In this document: piece by piece, positions 1-14,000 of the stretch
How positions within the stretch are numbered: position 1 is the first letter of the stretch
How the letters are laid out: each line of letters begins with the position of its first letter
Source of the DNA: Gordionus sp. m RMFG-2023
Taxonomy: Eukaryota > Nematomorpha > Gordioida > Chordodea > Parachordodidae
Reading direction: 5' to 3'
DNA length: 64,000 nucleotides
Assembly (NCBI RefSeq): GCF_954871325.1
Contig: NC_088779.1
Location: forward strand, 15,936,846-16,000,845
Notes under the pieces: generated by a model
Told to the model about the DNA's origin: nothing
The model's input: the letters and a program-made list of their open reading frames with translations, nothing else
Database searches by the model: none
Position numbers and translations under genes: made by a program

Positions 1-1716
1 TTATTTCTGAAACTCCTTGTCCAACAGGGAGAAAGAAATTGCAGACTTGTCCAACAAGATAGTCTTCGCCATCAAGCAGTAACAGCTTTTATGGGGTTAG
101 AAGAGTCGATTATTTGCTATTATTGAAATATCACAATGGTCTGAAAGAAATATTTCCTCAGAAGCAAAATAATTATTGGATTCAATGCTTATTTCAAATT
201 TTTTTTCTCATTAGAATGTATTATTTAATTATACAACTATATGTAATACTTTTCAAAAACATGACATTGACTTGATTAAGAATATGAGAATAGCGGAAAG
301 CATTTTATGAACTCAAGGAAATTATGGCTAATGTTGATGAATTCATATTTTATATGTTATTGTTGAGTCAAAAGCAGAGCTATGTGTGTTTAATATTTGT
401 CTCCTTCGACTTGTAGCAAGGCAAGCTTATCGTTAAAACATTATTATAGGAGTAGAAGAGTATTATAAAACAAATGCCTCTTATAGATATATTTATAACC
501 CAAATAAATAAGTTTTAATTCATCATGCAGCACTTATCTACAGATATTACTTCCACAAAAGCCTTACCAACCTTTTTCAGAGGGTGATAGGAAAAAAAAT
601 ATTTTTTAGATTTTTATCATGAAGATGTTAAAGTATCTTATGTTGCCTTATTAGCTGAATAACTATATTTATAAAATTAACTATGATTGATATTGTCCCA
701 AAAAATACTATGGATGCTTTGCATTTCAAACACATTTAAATTCCCAATGTTTTAAAAAGGTTTATATATATTAGCAACTCTTCCCATTAGTAAACTAATA
801 CATTCTCATTTTTAAGAATAACAGAGCCCTGTAGAGGTACCATTTGCAAGGCATGGCCCGGATTCTTTTTTTAATTTTTTACGGCCCGGTTCGAGCTTTT
901 TTAAAAAAAAATTTTAGCTCTCTCCGGCTTTTTTTAAATAAAATTTTCAGGCCCGACCCGGATTTTTTTTAAATAAATTATATTTCTTTTTGATTTTTAT
1001 AGCTAATAATAACGATTTCAAATATAGGCTGTTTTAAATTATACAACCCGGCCCGGATATTTTTTTAAAGAAATTTTCAGCCGGCCCGGGTATATTTAAA
1101 AAATTAAAATACGGTCCGGTCCGGGGGCCGGGTCTGCAAGTCTCTGAAAAACATACCAAGAAGTACAACTTCTGAAGTAGATTGAAAGGTTTGAATCTTT
1201 TGAATATTCATAGGCATTTGACCACAAGCAAGGACGAGATAATTGAAAAATTAGCTCAATCTTAACGAAGATTGGATTTTACATGTAAATATATAACAAA
1301 CAAAATACAATTATTCCTAAGAAACTTTTTGTGTATTAATTTATATTTCCAACATTTAAATTTTTAATATATATAAATTTTAAAGGCTCAAAAAATTCAA
1401 ATTGGTCATTTAAGTGATTCATAAAGTGGTTATATTCATTTATATTTTATAATTCACATTTATTTTATAGTTTTTCTATACCGCCAGTTATATCGTTTAA
1501 TATTTTTTAAATCACATTTATTTTATAGTTTTTTATATGATGACGGTTTATACATATAATTTTTTTATAATTCACATTAATTTAAAATTGTGTATTAGAA
1601 ATAGTTATTAGTTCTAATAAATTTATGCTTGATATTTTTAAAAAAACAATAATATTTCTTAAAAAATTTTATTAACCCCCCCCCCCCCCCAGACCAAATT
1701 CCTGCGTATGCGCCTG
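1..1716 (+). mobile_element. hAT element, copy A (one end outside window)
   Basis: This is the inverted counterpart of 43578-45421; the two match almost throughout, with copy A holding roughly 150 bp more near 1300-1550. The visible terminus is the reverse complement of CAGGCGCGTATGCGCAGG, ending at 1716 just after a run of C. A decayed transposase can be followed on the plus strand. It has a stretch resembling the DUF4371-type hAT core (around 290-560), then the start of the C-terminal dimerisation domain (about 790-820). After an inserted MITE comes the domain's end (about 1150-1270, with a block read as ESRLKGLDLLNIHR in copy B). No long frame survives, so it is a fossil. The N-terminal zinc finger is not seen. 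The family call rests on the dimerisation-domain motifs and on copy B's target duplication. Confidence 0.75.
822..1146. mobile_element. GC-rich MITE nested in hAT copy A
   Basis: The ends CAGAGCCCTG and (reverse complement) CAGAGACTTGC form short terminal inverted repeats. The body is an imperfect reiteration, every 35-45 bp, of a CCCGGCCCGG-like block separated by runs of T then A. It splits the hAT dimerisation domain between two motifs that are adjacent in the family (the ERxFSxLRR block and the ESRLxGLxLLNIHR block). The same insertion sits in copy B at 43973-44293. The flanks AAGAATAA and AAAAACAT agree at 5 of 8 positions, which is weak support for an 8-bp target duplication. Confidence 0.7.
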
Positions 1717-1741
1717 ATAAACTTTTAACATTATTCTCCTA

Positions 1742-1825
1742 TTTAAAAACTTGAACTATTTATGACCATTTTTAAAAACTTGAACTATTTATGACCATTT
1801 TTAAAAACTTGAACTATTTATGACC
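1742..1825. repeat. 34-bp tandem repeat, about 2.5 copies
   Basis: The block around AAAACTTGAACTATTTATGA recurs three times at 34-bp spacing just outside the hAT end. Confidence 0.85.
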
Positions 1826-3950
1826 CATTCTTGATTATCAATCCATTTTTAGCACATTTTTAATATCTAACTTTCTTATCTGGGATTTGCATATTTTAAT
1901 CACATAATTTTTTTTTTTATTTTATTTATCACTTTTTTTATATATACAACATTGTTCGAACATTTCTTTCTTTTCATTTTTTTTAATGTTTCATATCCAT
2001 AATTTTCATTTAATTTTTTTTTAAAAAAAAAATCAATAATATCACAATACTTTTTTTCACATTATATTTCAAAAAAAATTATTCATCCCAATTATAATCG
2101 CAAAATTTAAATATAACAATCTTTTTTGTCCTGCATAATGTGAGGTCTTCATTTCCTATGACAGAATACCTTATACGAAGGCTTACTAAATAAATTTATT
2201 ATCAAAACACTGGGTTTAAAAGCTAAAATCAAAACAAATAATACATTTATTACCCCTACCATATTCAATAATCCCCAAAAAATTTCCAAAAGTAAACTTT
2301 TATCATAGTAATATATACTATATCTAATGGTCCCTAAAAAAAATTTTCAAACGTAAACTTTTATCGCAGTATTATAAAATGGCTCCTCCATTTATATCAA
2401 CTTTTAAAAGTAAACCCATATCACAGTAATATATAATGGTTACTCCGATGCCACTAACTTCTAAAATAAACCTAAAAAAATAAACCCCTTTAAACCCATG
2501 TTATACTTTTTACCACTTATTTTAATTTGCTCAATTAAGACAATTGAAGCCTTTTAAACCTATCTTACCTTCTATCTTATATTATAATTTGCTCAATATT
2601 TATCAATTTATTTTAAAATAACTTATAAAAAAATTGTTTTTAAATAAACACACTTTATTGAATTTCACCCCTCTAAAAACTTTTTTTTATATTTTTTACA
2701 ATTCAAAATTAACTTTACTTTTATAAATTTGTAAATTTAAAATTTATTCCTTCTACTAAACTATATTTTTATACATTGCATACAAATATGATTTTTAAAC
2801 TTTGTTTTCCAATTATCTTTTTTAATTTTTATTATGACTCTTGATCGTATATATTTAGTTAATCTTGATTTATCGTTATGCCGCAACCAAATTTCCTCTC
2901 CTAATGGCACCTCTTAATGTATATCAAACAATAATCTTTATTTCTTATCACCAATAAAATGTCACATGATTCAATTTAAAACAAAGACAATTAATAGTAA
3001 TATAATATCTTCTTGAAAATATATTGAAAAGTCCATATCTGTCAATTATAAATCGATGGATAACACGCCCCCTTTTTTGAAAAATCAAACTGGGATTAAG
3101 GGATACAATTTACGCATATATAATATCAAAGTAAATGTTTACATAAATTCTAATAAATGATCATAAGAAAATATAAAAATTATTATTATTATTTATTTTC
3201 TTTAAATTTCCTTTTTTTCTGTTCCAGGAAGTTCCATATTTTTTCTTAACCATACGTAATAATTGTGATGATGCTGTTGATTTATATTTAATTTTAACGG
3301 TGTTTTGGTCATAGCACGATCATTATTGTACTGTTGATTGTCATTTAATCTTAATAGTTAGTGAATCATATCTTGATTGATACATAGCATCATTGGTTAG
3401 TCATCTTGGTATCATTAATCCAGCATCATTGTGTTGATTAAGCAAAATTATTATAGTTAAATCAGAATATGATTTTTTTTATATCCATTCTTTTAACATT
3501 ATCCCAGATACATACCCTATCAATCATAGACCTTAATTTCAGATAATAACAAAATTTCTGATCCCAATATTCACATGAGACCTTTTATTATAAGATGGAC
3601 TACTTTTTCCTTCGGTCTAAAATAATAACAAATGGCCAATTCCCTTCATTTATATAACTTTCAAAATTTTAAACATAAAAATATTCTAATATTATCTAAT
3701 AGTTTCCTCCATTATTATTCTTTACATACGCGACAAATATTATTGTATTCCTGACAGTATTAATTGATTATTTAGACAAAACTCATAAGTTATTTCATCA
3801 TTTTGAATATATCTTACTTTAAAAATATTTATTTTTTAAAAAAAGAGGAAATAATATTAAGTTTGAATGGAAGGAATAATATATAAACAATCAAATAATA
3901 ATCAGAACTAACAATAATCGGAACTAAGAATTATTTTTAAAAAATTTATA
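1826..3950. other. AT-rich spacer, no gene seen
   Basis: No credible coding frame or RNA gene was found. Between about 2265 and 2470 a loose repeat of roughly 70 bp, containing AAGTAAACTTTTATC-like segments, occurs three times. The remainder is low-complexity AT-rich DNA. Confidence 0.6.
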
Positions 3951-3954
3951 GGCA

Positions 3955-4300
3955 AAATTCTCCTACCCTCCCTTCCCCCCCTCTTCCATATATAAAGCTG
4001 AGAATAATCAGAATTAAGAAATATTTTAAAAACTTCCTCTCCCCCCATATATAAAAGCTGAGAAGAATTATGAATTATTTTAACCCCCCCCCCCTCCCCC
4101 TCTTATATATAAATTTGAGAATATCGAAATCAAGAATTATTTTTAAAATAAATATTTTTATAAAATTTGTAAAAAATATTTTGAAATATCTGAAATAAAA
4201 AAAGATATATGAATTTAAAAATAATATATTTAAAAAATAACAAAAAATAATTAAAAAAATTAACATAAAAAAATAATACCCCCCCCCCCCCCCCCCCCCG
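3955..4300. repeat. C-tract-bearing tandem repeat and 21-bp poly(C)
   Basis: Three imperfect units of about 60-80 bp each carry a pyrimidine tract (CCCTCCC or longer) followed by ATATATAAA and GAGAAT. They are followed by a pure run of 21 C at 4279-4299. Glycine-rich open frames on the opposite strand are products of these tracts and are not genes. Confidence 0.7.
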
Positions 4301-4440
4301 AGAGTGGCAGTAACCCAAAATAAATCAAACATATTTTTAAAATATAATATAAGATCAATAAACTTCAAAAAATTTATTTAAGAAAATACTATAGTAAGAT
4401 CAAAAATCTATATCTATCATAAAAATATTATTTAATCGCA

Positions 4441-5078
4441 AGGTCTAAAAGTCGAAAGGCTGCATGATACGAAAGGCTAAAAAATAATATTGAAAATAAA
4501 AATAACAAAGAAAATGATTAATGTGTAATTTGATTGATTTATTGCTTTTTTTACGAGAAAAATATTATAATAACATTACATTATAATATATTAAAAAAAT
4601 GGAAATTTTAAGATCTTTTCAATTTTTTTATTAATTCTTTGAAATAAATTACGGTTTTAATTTTATTTAATTTTATTAATTTTTAATTTATATTTTTAAT
4701 TAAATTATATTTATTTATTTAAAAAAAATGGAATATAATATATTAAAAAAATGGAAATTTTAAGATCTTTTCAATTTTTTTATTAATTCTTTGAAATAAA
4801 TTGCGGTTTTATTTTTATTTAATTTTTATTTTTAATTAAATTATATTTGGTTATTTTAAAAAAATGGATTATAATATTTCAATTTTTTTATTAATTCTTT
4901 GAAATAAATTGCGATTATAATTTTATTTAATTTTATTAATTTTTAATTTATATTTTTAATTAAATTATTTGGTTATTTTAAAATATGGGAATTTTTAAAA
5001 TTATATGTATATTCTATTTAAGTTTTTTTTCAAAACTAAATTGATAGTAAGTATAACGATATTGTGAGTACTGGATTA
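4441..5078. repeat. Left unique arm of the foldback element
   Basis: This is the inverted complement of 22870-23506 with only scattered differences. From about 4585 to 5000 it contains two full units and one partial unit of about 150 bp, each with TTTCAATTTTTTTATTAATT and a following AAATAAATT(G/A)CG segment. It ends with a non-repetitive border (GTGAGTACTGGATTAGGG) that leads directly into the first satellite unit. Confidence 0.9.
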
Positions 5079-8000
5079 GGGAAAAGGCTAACATCTTATA
5101 TGCAATTTTGAATATTTTTATATCATTGAACTCAGAATTAAATTTCCTATCTAAATATGCTTTGATGTATTTTTTTACGATATCGGTTCAAAAAATAAAT
5201 TTTAAAAATTTTTTTGTGGTAAAAACGTTGGAAGGGAAAAGGCTAACATCTTATATGCAATTTTGAATATTTTTATATCATTCTACTCAGAATTAAATTT
5301 CCTATCCAATTATGCTTAGATGTATTTTTTTACGTTTCCGGTTCAAAAAATAACATTTTTGTCGCGAAAACGTTCGAAGGGAAAAGGCTAACATCTTAAG
5401 TTTAATTTTTTAAATTTTTATATCATTGAACTCAGAATTAAATTTCCTATCTAAATATGCTTTGATGTATTTTTTTACGATATCGGTTCAAAAAATAAAT
5501 TTTAAAAATTTTTTTGTGGTAAAAACGTTGGAAGGGAAAAGGCTAACACAATTTTGAATATTTTTATATCATTCTACTCAGAATTAAATTTCCTATCCAA
5601 TTATCCTTAGATGTATTTTTTTACGTTTCCGGTTCAAAAAATAACATTTTTGTCGCGAAAACGTTCGAAAGGAAAAGGCTAACATCTTAAGTTTAATTTT
5701 ATAAATTTTTATATCATTGAACTCAGAATTAAATTTCCTATCTAAATATGCTTTGATGTAATTTTTTACGTTATCGGTTCAAAAAATAAATTTTAAAAAT
5801 ATTTTTGTGGTAAAAACGTTGGAAGGGAAAAGGCTAACATCTTATATGCAATTTTGAATATTTTTATATCATTCTACTCAGAATTAAATTTCCTATCCAA
5901 TTATGCTTAGATGTATTTTTTTACGTTTCCGGTTCAAAAAATAACATTTTTGTCGCGAAAACGTTCGAAGGGAAAAGGCTAACATCTTAAGTTTAATTTT
6001 ATAAATTTTTATATCATTGAACTCAGAATTAAATTTCCTATCTAAATATGCTTTGATGTAATTTTTTACGTTATCGGTTCAAAAAATAAATTTTAAAAAT
6101 ATTTTTGTGGTAAAAACGTTGGAAGGGAAAAGGCTAACATCTTATATGCAATTTTGTATATTTTTATATCATTCTACTCAGAATTAAATTTCCTATCCAA
6201 TTATGCTTAGATGTATTTTTTTACGTTTCCGGTTCAAAAAATAACATTTTTGTCGCGAAAACGTTCGAAGGGAAAAGGCTAACATCTTAAGTTTAATTTT
6301 ATAAATTTTTATATCATTGAACTCAGAATTGAATTTCCTATCTAAATATGCTTTGATGTAATTTTTTACGTTATCGGTTCAAAAAATAAATTTTAAAAAT
6401 ATTTTTGTGGTAAAAACGTTGGAAGGGAAAAGGCTAACATCTTATATGCAATTTTGAATATTTTTATATCATTCTACTCAGAATTAAATTTCCTATCCAA
6501 TTATGCTTAGATGTATTTTTTTACGTTTCCGGTTCAAAAAATAACATTTTTGTCGCGAAAACGTTCGAAGGGAAAAGGCTAACATCTTAAGTTTAATTTT
6601 ATAAATTTTTATATCATTGTACTCAGAATTAAATTTCCTATCTAAATATGCTTTGATGTAATTTTTTACGTTATCGGTTCAAAAAATAAATTTTAATAAT
6701 TTTTTTGTGGTAAAAACGTTGGAAGGAAAAAGGCTAACATCTTATATGCAATTTTGTATATTTTTATATCATTCTACTCAGAATTAAATTTCCTATCCAA
6801 TTATGCTTAGATGTATTTTTTTACGTTTCCGGTTCAAAAAATAACATTTTTGTCGCGAAAACGTTCGAAGGGAAAAGGCTAACATCTTAAGTTTAATTTT
6901 ATAAATTTTTATATCATTGAACTCAGAATTGAATTTCCTATCTAAATATGCTTTGATGTAATTTTTTACGTTATCGGTTCAAAAAATAAATTTTAAAAAT
7001 TTTTTTGTGGTAAAAACGTTGGAAGGGAAAAGGCTAACACAATTTTGAATATTTTTATATCATTCTACTCAGAATTAAATTTCCTATCCAATTATGCTTA
7101 GATGTATTTTTTTACGTTTCCGGTTCAAAAAATAACATTTTTGTCGCGAAAACGTTCGAAAGGAAAAGGCTAACATCTTAAGTTTAATTTTATAAATTTT
7201 TATATCATTGAACTCAGAATTAAATTTCCTATCTAAATATGCTTTGATGTAATTTTTTACGTTATCGGTTCAAAAAATAAATTTTAAAAATATTTTTGTG
7301 GTAAAAACGTTGGAAGGGAAAAGGCTAACATCTTATATGCAATTTTGAATATTTTTATATCATTCTACTCAGAATTAAATTTCCTATCCAATTATGCTTA
7401 GATGTATTTTTTTACGTTTCCGGTTCAAAAAATAACATTTTTGTCGCGAAAACGTTCGAAGGGAAAAGGCTAACATCTTAAGTTTAATTTTATAAATTTT
7501 TATATCATTGAACTCAGAATTAAATTTCCTATCTAAATATGCTTTGATGTAATTTTTTACGTTATCGGTTCAAAAAATAAATTTTAAAAATATTTTTGTG
7601 GTAAAAACGTTGGAAGGGAAAAGGCTAACATCTTATATGCAATTTTGTATATTTTTATATCATTCTACTCAGAATTAAATTTCCTATCCAATTATGCTTA
7701 GATGTATTTTTTTACGTTTCCGGTTCAAAAAATAACATTTTTGTCGCGAAAACGTTCGAAGGGAAAAGGCTAACATCTTAAGTTTAATTTTATAAATTTT
7801 TATATCATTGAACTCAGAATTGAATTTCCTATCTAAATATGCTTTGATGTAATTTTTTACGTTATCGGTTCAAAAAATAAATTTTAAAAATATTTTTGTG
7901 GTAAAAACGTTGGAAGGGAAAAGGCTAACATCTTATATGCAATTTTGAATATTTTTATATCATTCTACTCAGAATTAAATTTCCTATCCAATTATGCTTA

Positions 8001-11000
8001 GATGTATTTTTTTACGTTTCCGGTTCAAAAAATAACATTTTTGTCGCGAAAACGTTCGAAGGGAAAAGGCTAACATCTTAAGTTTAATTTTATAAATTTT
8101 TATATCATTGAACTCAGAATTAAATTTCCTATCTAAATATGCTTTGATGTAATTTTTTACGTTATCGGTTCAAAAAATAAATTTTAATAATTTTTTTGTG
8201 GTAAAAACGTTGGAAGGAAAAAGGCTAACATCTTATATGCAATTTTGTATATTTTTATATCATTCTACTCAGAATTAAATTTCCTATCCAATTATGCTTA
8301 GATGTATTTTTTTACGTTTCCGGTTCAAAAAATAACATTTTTGTCGCGAAAACGTTCGAAGGGAAAAGGCTAACATCTTAAGTTTAATTTTATAAATTTT
8401 TATATCATTGAACTCAGAATTAAATTTCCTATCTAAATATGCTTTGATGTAATTTTTTACGTTATCGGTTCAAAAAATAAATTTTAATAATTTTTTTGTG
8501 GTAAAAGCGTTGGAAGGAAAAAGGCTAACATCTTATATGCAATTTTGTATATTTTTATATCATTCTACTCAGAATTAAATTTCCTATCCAATTATGCTTA
8601 GATGTATTTTTTTACGTTTCCGGTTCAAAAAATAACATTTTTGTCGCGAAAACGTTCGAAGGGAAAAGGCTAACATCTTAAGTTTAATTTTATAAATTTT
8701 TATATCATTGAACTCAGAATTGAATTTCCTATCTAAATATGCTTTGATGTATTTTTTTACGTTATTGGTTCAAAAAATAAATTTTAATAATTTTTTTGTG
8801 GTAAAAACGTTGGAAGGGAAAAGGCTAACATCTTATATGCAATTTTGAATATTTTTATATCATTCTACTCAGAATTAAATTTCCTATCCAATTATGCTTA
8901 GATGTATTTTTTTACGTTTCCGGTTCAAAAAATAACATTTTTGTCGCGAAAACGTTCGAAAGGAAAAGGCTAACATCTTAAGTTTAATTTTATAAATTTT
9001 TATATCATTGAACTCAGAATTAAATTTCCTATCTAAATATGCTTTGATGTAATTTTTTACGTTATCGGTTCAAAAAATAAATTTTAAAAATATTTTTGTG
9101 GTAAAAACGTTGGAAGGGAAAAGGCTAACATCTTATATGCAATTTTGAATATTTTTATATCATTCTACTCAGAATTAAATTTCCTATCCAATTATGCTTA
9201 GATGTATTTTTTTACGTTTCCGGTTCAAAAAATAACATTTTTGTCGCGAAAACGTTCGAAGGGAAAAGGCTAACATCTTAAGTTTAATTTTATAAATTTT
9301 TATATCATTGAACTCAGAATTAAATTTCCTATCTAAATATGCTTTGATGTAATTTTTTACGTTATCGGTTCAAAAAATAAATTTTAAAAATATTTTTGTG
9401 GTAAAAACGTTGGAAGGGAAAAGGCTAACATCTTATATGCAATTTTGTATATTTTTATATCATTCTACTCAGAATTAAATTTCCTATCCAATTATGCTTA
9501 GATGTATTTTTTTACGTTTCCGGTTCAAAAAATAACATTTTTGTCGCGAAAACGTTCGAAGGGAAAAGGCTAACATCTTAAGTTTAATTTTATAAATTTT
9601 TATATCATTGAACTCAGAATTGAATTTCCTATCTAAATATGCTTTGATGTAATTTTTTACGTTATCGGTTCAAAAAATAAATTTTAAAAATATTTTTGTG
9701 GTAAAAACGTTGGAAGGGAAAAGGCTAACATCTTATATGCAATTTTGAATATTTTTATATCATTCTACTCAGAATTAAATTTCCTATCCAATTATGCTTA
9801 GATGTATTTTTTTACGTTTCCGGTTCAAAAAATAACATTTTTGTCGCGAAAACGTTCGAAGGGAAAAGGCTAACATCTTAAGTTTAATTTTATAAATTTT
9901 TATATCATTGTACTCAGAATTAAATTTCCTATCTAAATATGCTTTGATGTAATTTTTTACGTTATCGGTTCAAAAAATAAATTTTAATAATTTTTTTGTG
10001 GTAAAAACGTTGGAAGGAAAAAGGCTAACATCTTATATGCAATTTTGTATATTTTTATATCATTCTACTCAGAATTAAATTTCCTATCCAATTATGCTTA
10101 GATGTATTTTTTTACGTTTCCGGTTCAAAAAATAACATTTTTGTCGCGAAAACGTTCGAAAGGAAAAGGCTAACATCTTAAGTTTAATTTTATAAATTTT
10201 TATATCATTGAACTCAGAATTAAATTTCCTATCTAAATATGCTTTGATGTAATTTTATACGTTATCGGTTCAAAAAATAAATTTTAAAAATATTTTTGTG
10301 GTAAAAACGTTGGAAGGGAAAAGGCTAACATCTTATATGCAATTTTGAATATTTTTATATCATTCTACTCAGAATTAAATTTCCTATCCAATTATGCTTA
10401 GATGTATTTTTTTACGTTTCCGGTTCAAAAAATAACATTTTTGTCGCGAAAACGTTCGAAGGGAAAAGGCTAACATCTTAAGTTTAATTTTTTAAATTTT
10501 TATATCATTGAACTCAGAATTAAATTTCCTATCTAAATATGCTTTGATGTAATTTTTTACGTTATCGGTTCAAAAAATAAATTTTAAAAATATTTTTGTG
10601 GTAAAAACGTTGGAAGGGAAAAGGCTAACATCTTATATGCAATTTTGAATATTTTTATATCATTCTACTCAGAATTAAATTTCCTATCCAATTATGCTTA
10701 GATGTATTTTTTTACGTTTCCGGTTTAAAAAATAACATTTTTGTCGCGAAAACGTTCGAAGGGAAAAGGCTAACATCTTAAGTTTAATTTTATAAATTTT
10801 TATATCATTGAACTCAGAATTGAATTTCCTATCTAAATATGCTTTGATGTATTTTTTTACGTTATTGGTTCAAAAAATAAATTTTAATAATTTTTTTGTG
10901 GTAAAAACGTTGGAAGGGAAAAGGCTAACATCTTATATGCAATTTTGAATATTTTTATATCATTCTACTCAGAATTAAATTTCCTATCCAATTATGCTTA

Positions 11001-14000
11001 GATGTATTTTTTTACGTTTCCGGTTCAAAAAATAACATTTTTGTCGCGAAAACGTTCGAAGGGAAAAGGCTAACATCTTAAGTATAATTTTATAAATTTT
11101 TATATCATTGAACTCAGAATTAAATTTCCTATCTAAATATGCTTTGATGTAATTTTTTACGTTATCGGTTCAAAAAATAAATTTTAAAAATATTTTTGTG
11201 GTAAAAACGTTGGAAGGGAAAAGGCTAACATCTTATATGCAATTTTAAATATTTTTATATCATTCTACTCAGAATTAAATTTCCTATCCAATTATGCTTA
11301 GATGTATTTTTTTACGTTTCCGGTTCAAAAAATAACATTTTTGTCGCGAAAACGTTCGAAGGGAAAAGGCTTACATCTTAAGTTTAATTTTATAAATTTT
11401 TATATCATTGAACTCAGAATTAAATTTCCTATCTAAATATGCTTTGATGTAATTTTTTACGTTATCGGTTCAAAAAATAAATTTTAATAATTTTTTTGTG
11501 GTAAAAACGTTGGAAGGAAAAAGGCTAACATCTTATATGCAATTTTGTATATTTTTATATCATTCTACTCAGAATTAAATTTCCTATCCAATTATGATTA
11601 GATGTATTTTTTTACGTTTCCGGTTCAAAAAATAACATTTTTGTCGCGAAAACGTTCGAAGGGAAAAGGCTAACATCTTAAGTTTAATTTTTTAAATTTT
11701 TATATCATTGAACTCAGAATTAAATTTCCTATCTAAATATGCTTTGATGTATTTTTTTACGATATCGGTTCAAAAAATAAATTTTAAAGATTTTTTGTGG
11801 TAAAAACGTTGGAAGGGAAAAGGCTAACATCTTATATGCAATTTTGAATATTTTTATATCATTCTACTCAGAATTAAATTTCCTATCCAATTATGCTTAG
11901 ATGTATTTTTTTACGTTTCCGGTTCAAAAAATAACATTTTTGTCGCGAAAACGTTCGAAGGGAAAAGGCTAACATCTTAAGTTTAATTTTATAAATTTTT
12001 ATATCATTGAACTCAGAATTGAATTTCCTATCTAAATATGCTTTGATGTAATTTTTTACGTTATCGGTTCAAAAAATAAATTTTAATAATTTTTTTGTGG
12101 TAAAAACGTTGGAAGGAAAAAGGCTAACATCTTATATGCAATTTTGTATATTTTTATATCATTCTACTCAGAATTAAATTTCCTATCCAATTATGCTTAG
12201 ATGTATTTTTTTACGTTTCCGGTTCAAAAAATAACATTTTTGTCGCGAAAACGTTCGAAGGGAAAAGGCTAACATCTTAAGTTTAATTTTATAAATTTTT
12301 ATATCATTGAACTCAGAATTGAATTTCCTATCTAAATATGCTTTGATGTAATTTTTTACTATATCGGTTCAAAAAATAAATTTTAAAAATTTTTTTGTGG
12401 TAAAAACGTTGGAAGGGAAAAGGCTAACACAATTTTGAATATTTTTATATCATTCTACTCAGAATTAAATTTCCTATCCAATTATGCTTAGATGTATTTT
12501 TTTACGTTTCCGGTTCAAAAAATAACATTTTTGTCGCGAAAACGTTCGAAGGGAAAAGGCTAACATCTTAAGTTTAATTTTATAAATTTTTATATCATTG
12601 AACTCAGAATTAAATTTCCTATCTAAATATGCTTTGATGTAATTTTTTACGTTATCGGTTCAAAAAATAAATTTTAAAAATATTTTTGTGGTAAAAACGT
12701 TGGAAGGGAAAAGGCTAACATCTTATATGCAATTTTGTATATTTTTATATCATTCTACTCAGAATTAAATTTCCTATCCAATTATGCTTAGATGTATTTT
12801 TTTACGTTTCCGGTTCAAAAAATAACATTTTTGTCGCGAAAACGTTCGAAGGGAAAAGGCTAACATCTTAAGTTTAATTTTATAAATTTTTATATCATTG
12901 AACTCAGAATTGAATTTCCTATCTAAATATGCTTTGATGTAATTTTTTACGTTATCGGTTCAAAAAATAAATTTTAAAAATATTTTTGTGGTAAAAACGT
13001 TGGAAGGGAAAAGGCTAACATCTTATATGCAATTTTGAATATTTTTATATCATTCTACTCAGAATTAAATTTCCTATCCAATTATGCTTAGATGTATTTT
13101 TTTACGTTTCCGGTTCAAAAAATAACATTTTTGTCGCGAAAACGTTCGAAGGGAAAAGGCTAACATCTTAAGTTTAATTTTATAAATTTTTATATCATTG
13201 AACTCAGAATTAAATTTCCTATCTAAATATGCTTTGATGTAATTTTTTACGTTATCGGTTCAAAAAATAAATTTTAATAATTTTTTTGTGGTAAAAACGT
13301 TGGAAGGAAAAAGGCTAACATCTTATATGCAATTTTGTATATTTTTATATCATTCTACTCAGAATTAAATTTCCTATCCAATTATGCTTAGATGTATTTT
13401 TTTACGTTTCCGGTTCAAAAAATAACATTTTTGTCGCGAAAACGTTCGAAGGGAAAAGGCTAACATCTTAAGTTTAATTTTATAAATTTTTATATCATTG
13501 AACTCAGAATTAAATTTCCTATCTAAATATGCTTTGATGTAATTTTTTACGTTATCGGTTCAAAAAATAAATTTTAATAATTTTTTTGTGGTAAAAGCGT
13601 TGGAAGGAAAAAGGCTAACATCTTATATGCAATTTTGTATATTTTTATATCATTCTACTCAGAATTAAATTTCCTATCCAATTATGCTTAGATGTATTTT
13701 TTTACGTTTCCGGTTCAAAAAATAACATTTTTGTCGCGAAAACGTTCGAAGGGAAAAGGCTAACATCTTAAGTTTAATTTTATAAATTTTTATATCATTG
13801 AACTCAGAATTGAATTTCCTATCTAAATATGCTTTGATGTATTTTTTTACGTTATTGGTTCAAAAAATAAATTTTAATAATTTTTTTGTGGTAAAAACGT
13901 TGGAAGGGAAAAGGCTAACATCTTATATGCAATTTTGAATATTTTTATATCATTCTACTCAGAATTAAATTTCCTATCCAATTATGCTTAGATGTATTTT

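Noticed and set aside
4075-4368. Glycine-rich minus-strand open frames
   Set aside because: They translate the 21-bp poly(C) and AT-rich low-complexity DNA; no family resemblance and two overlapping frames behave alike.
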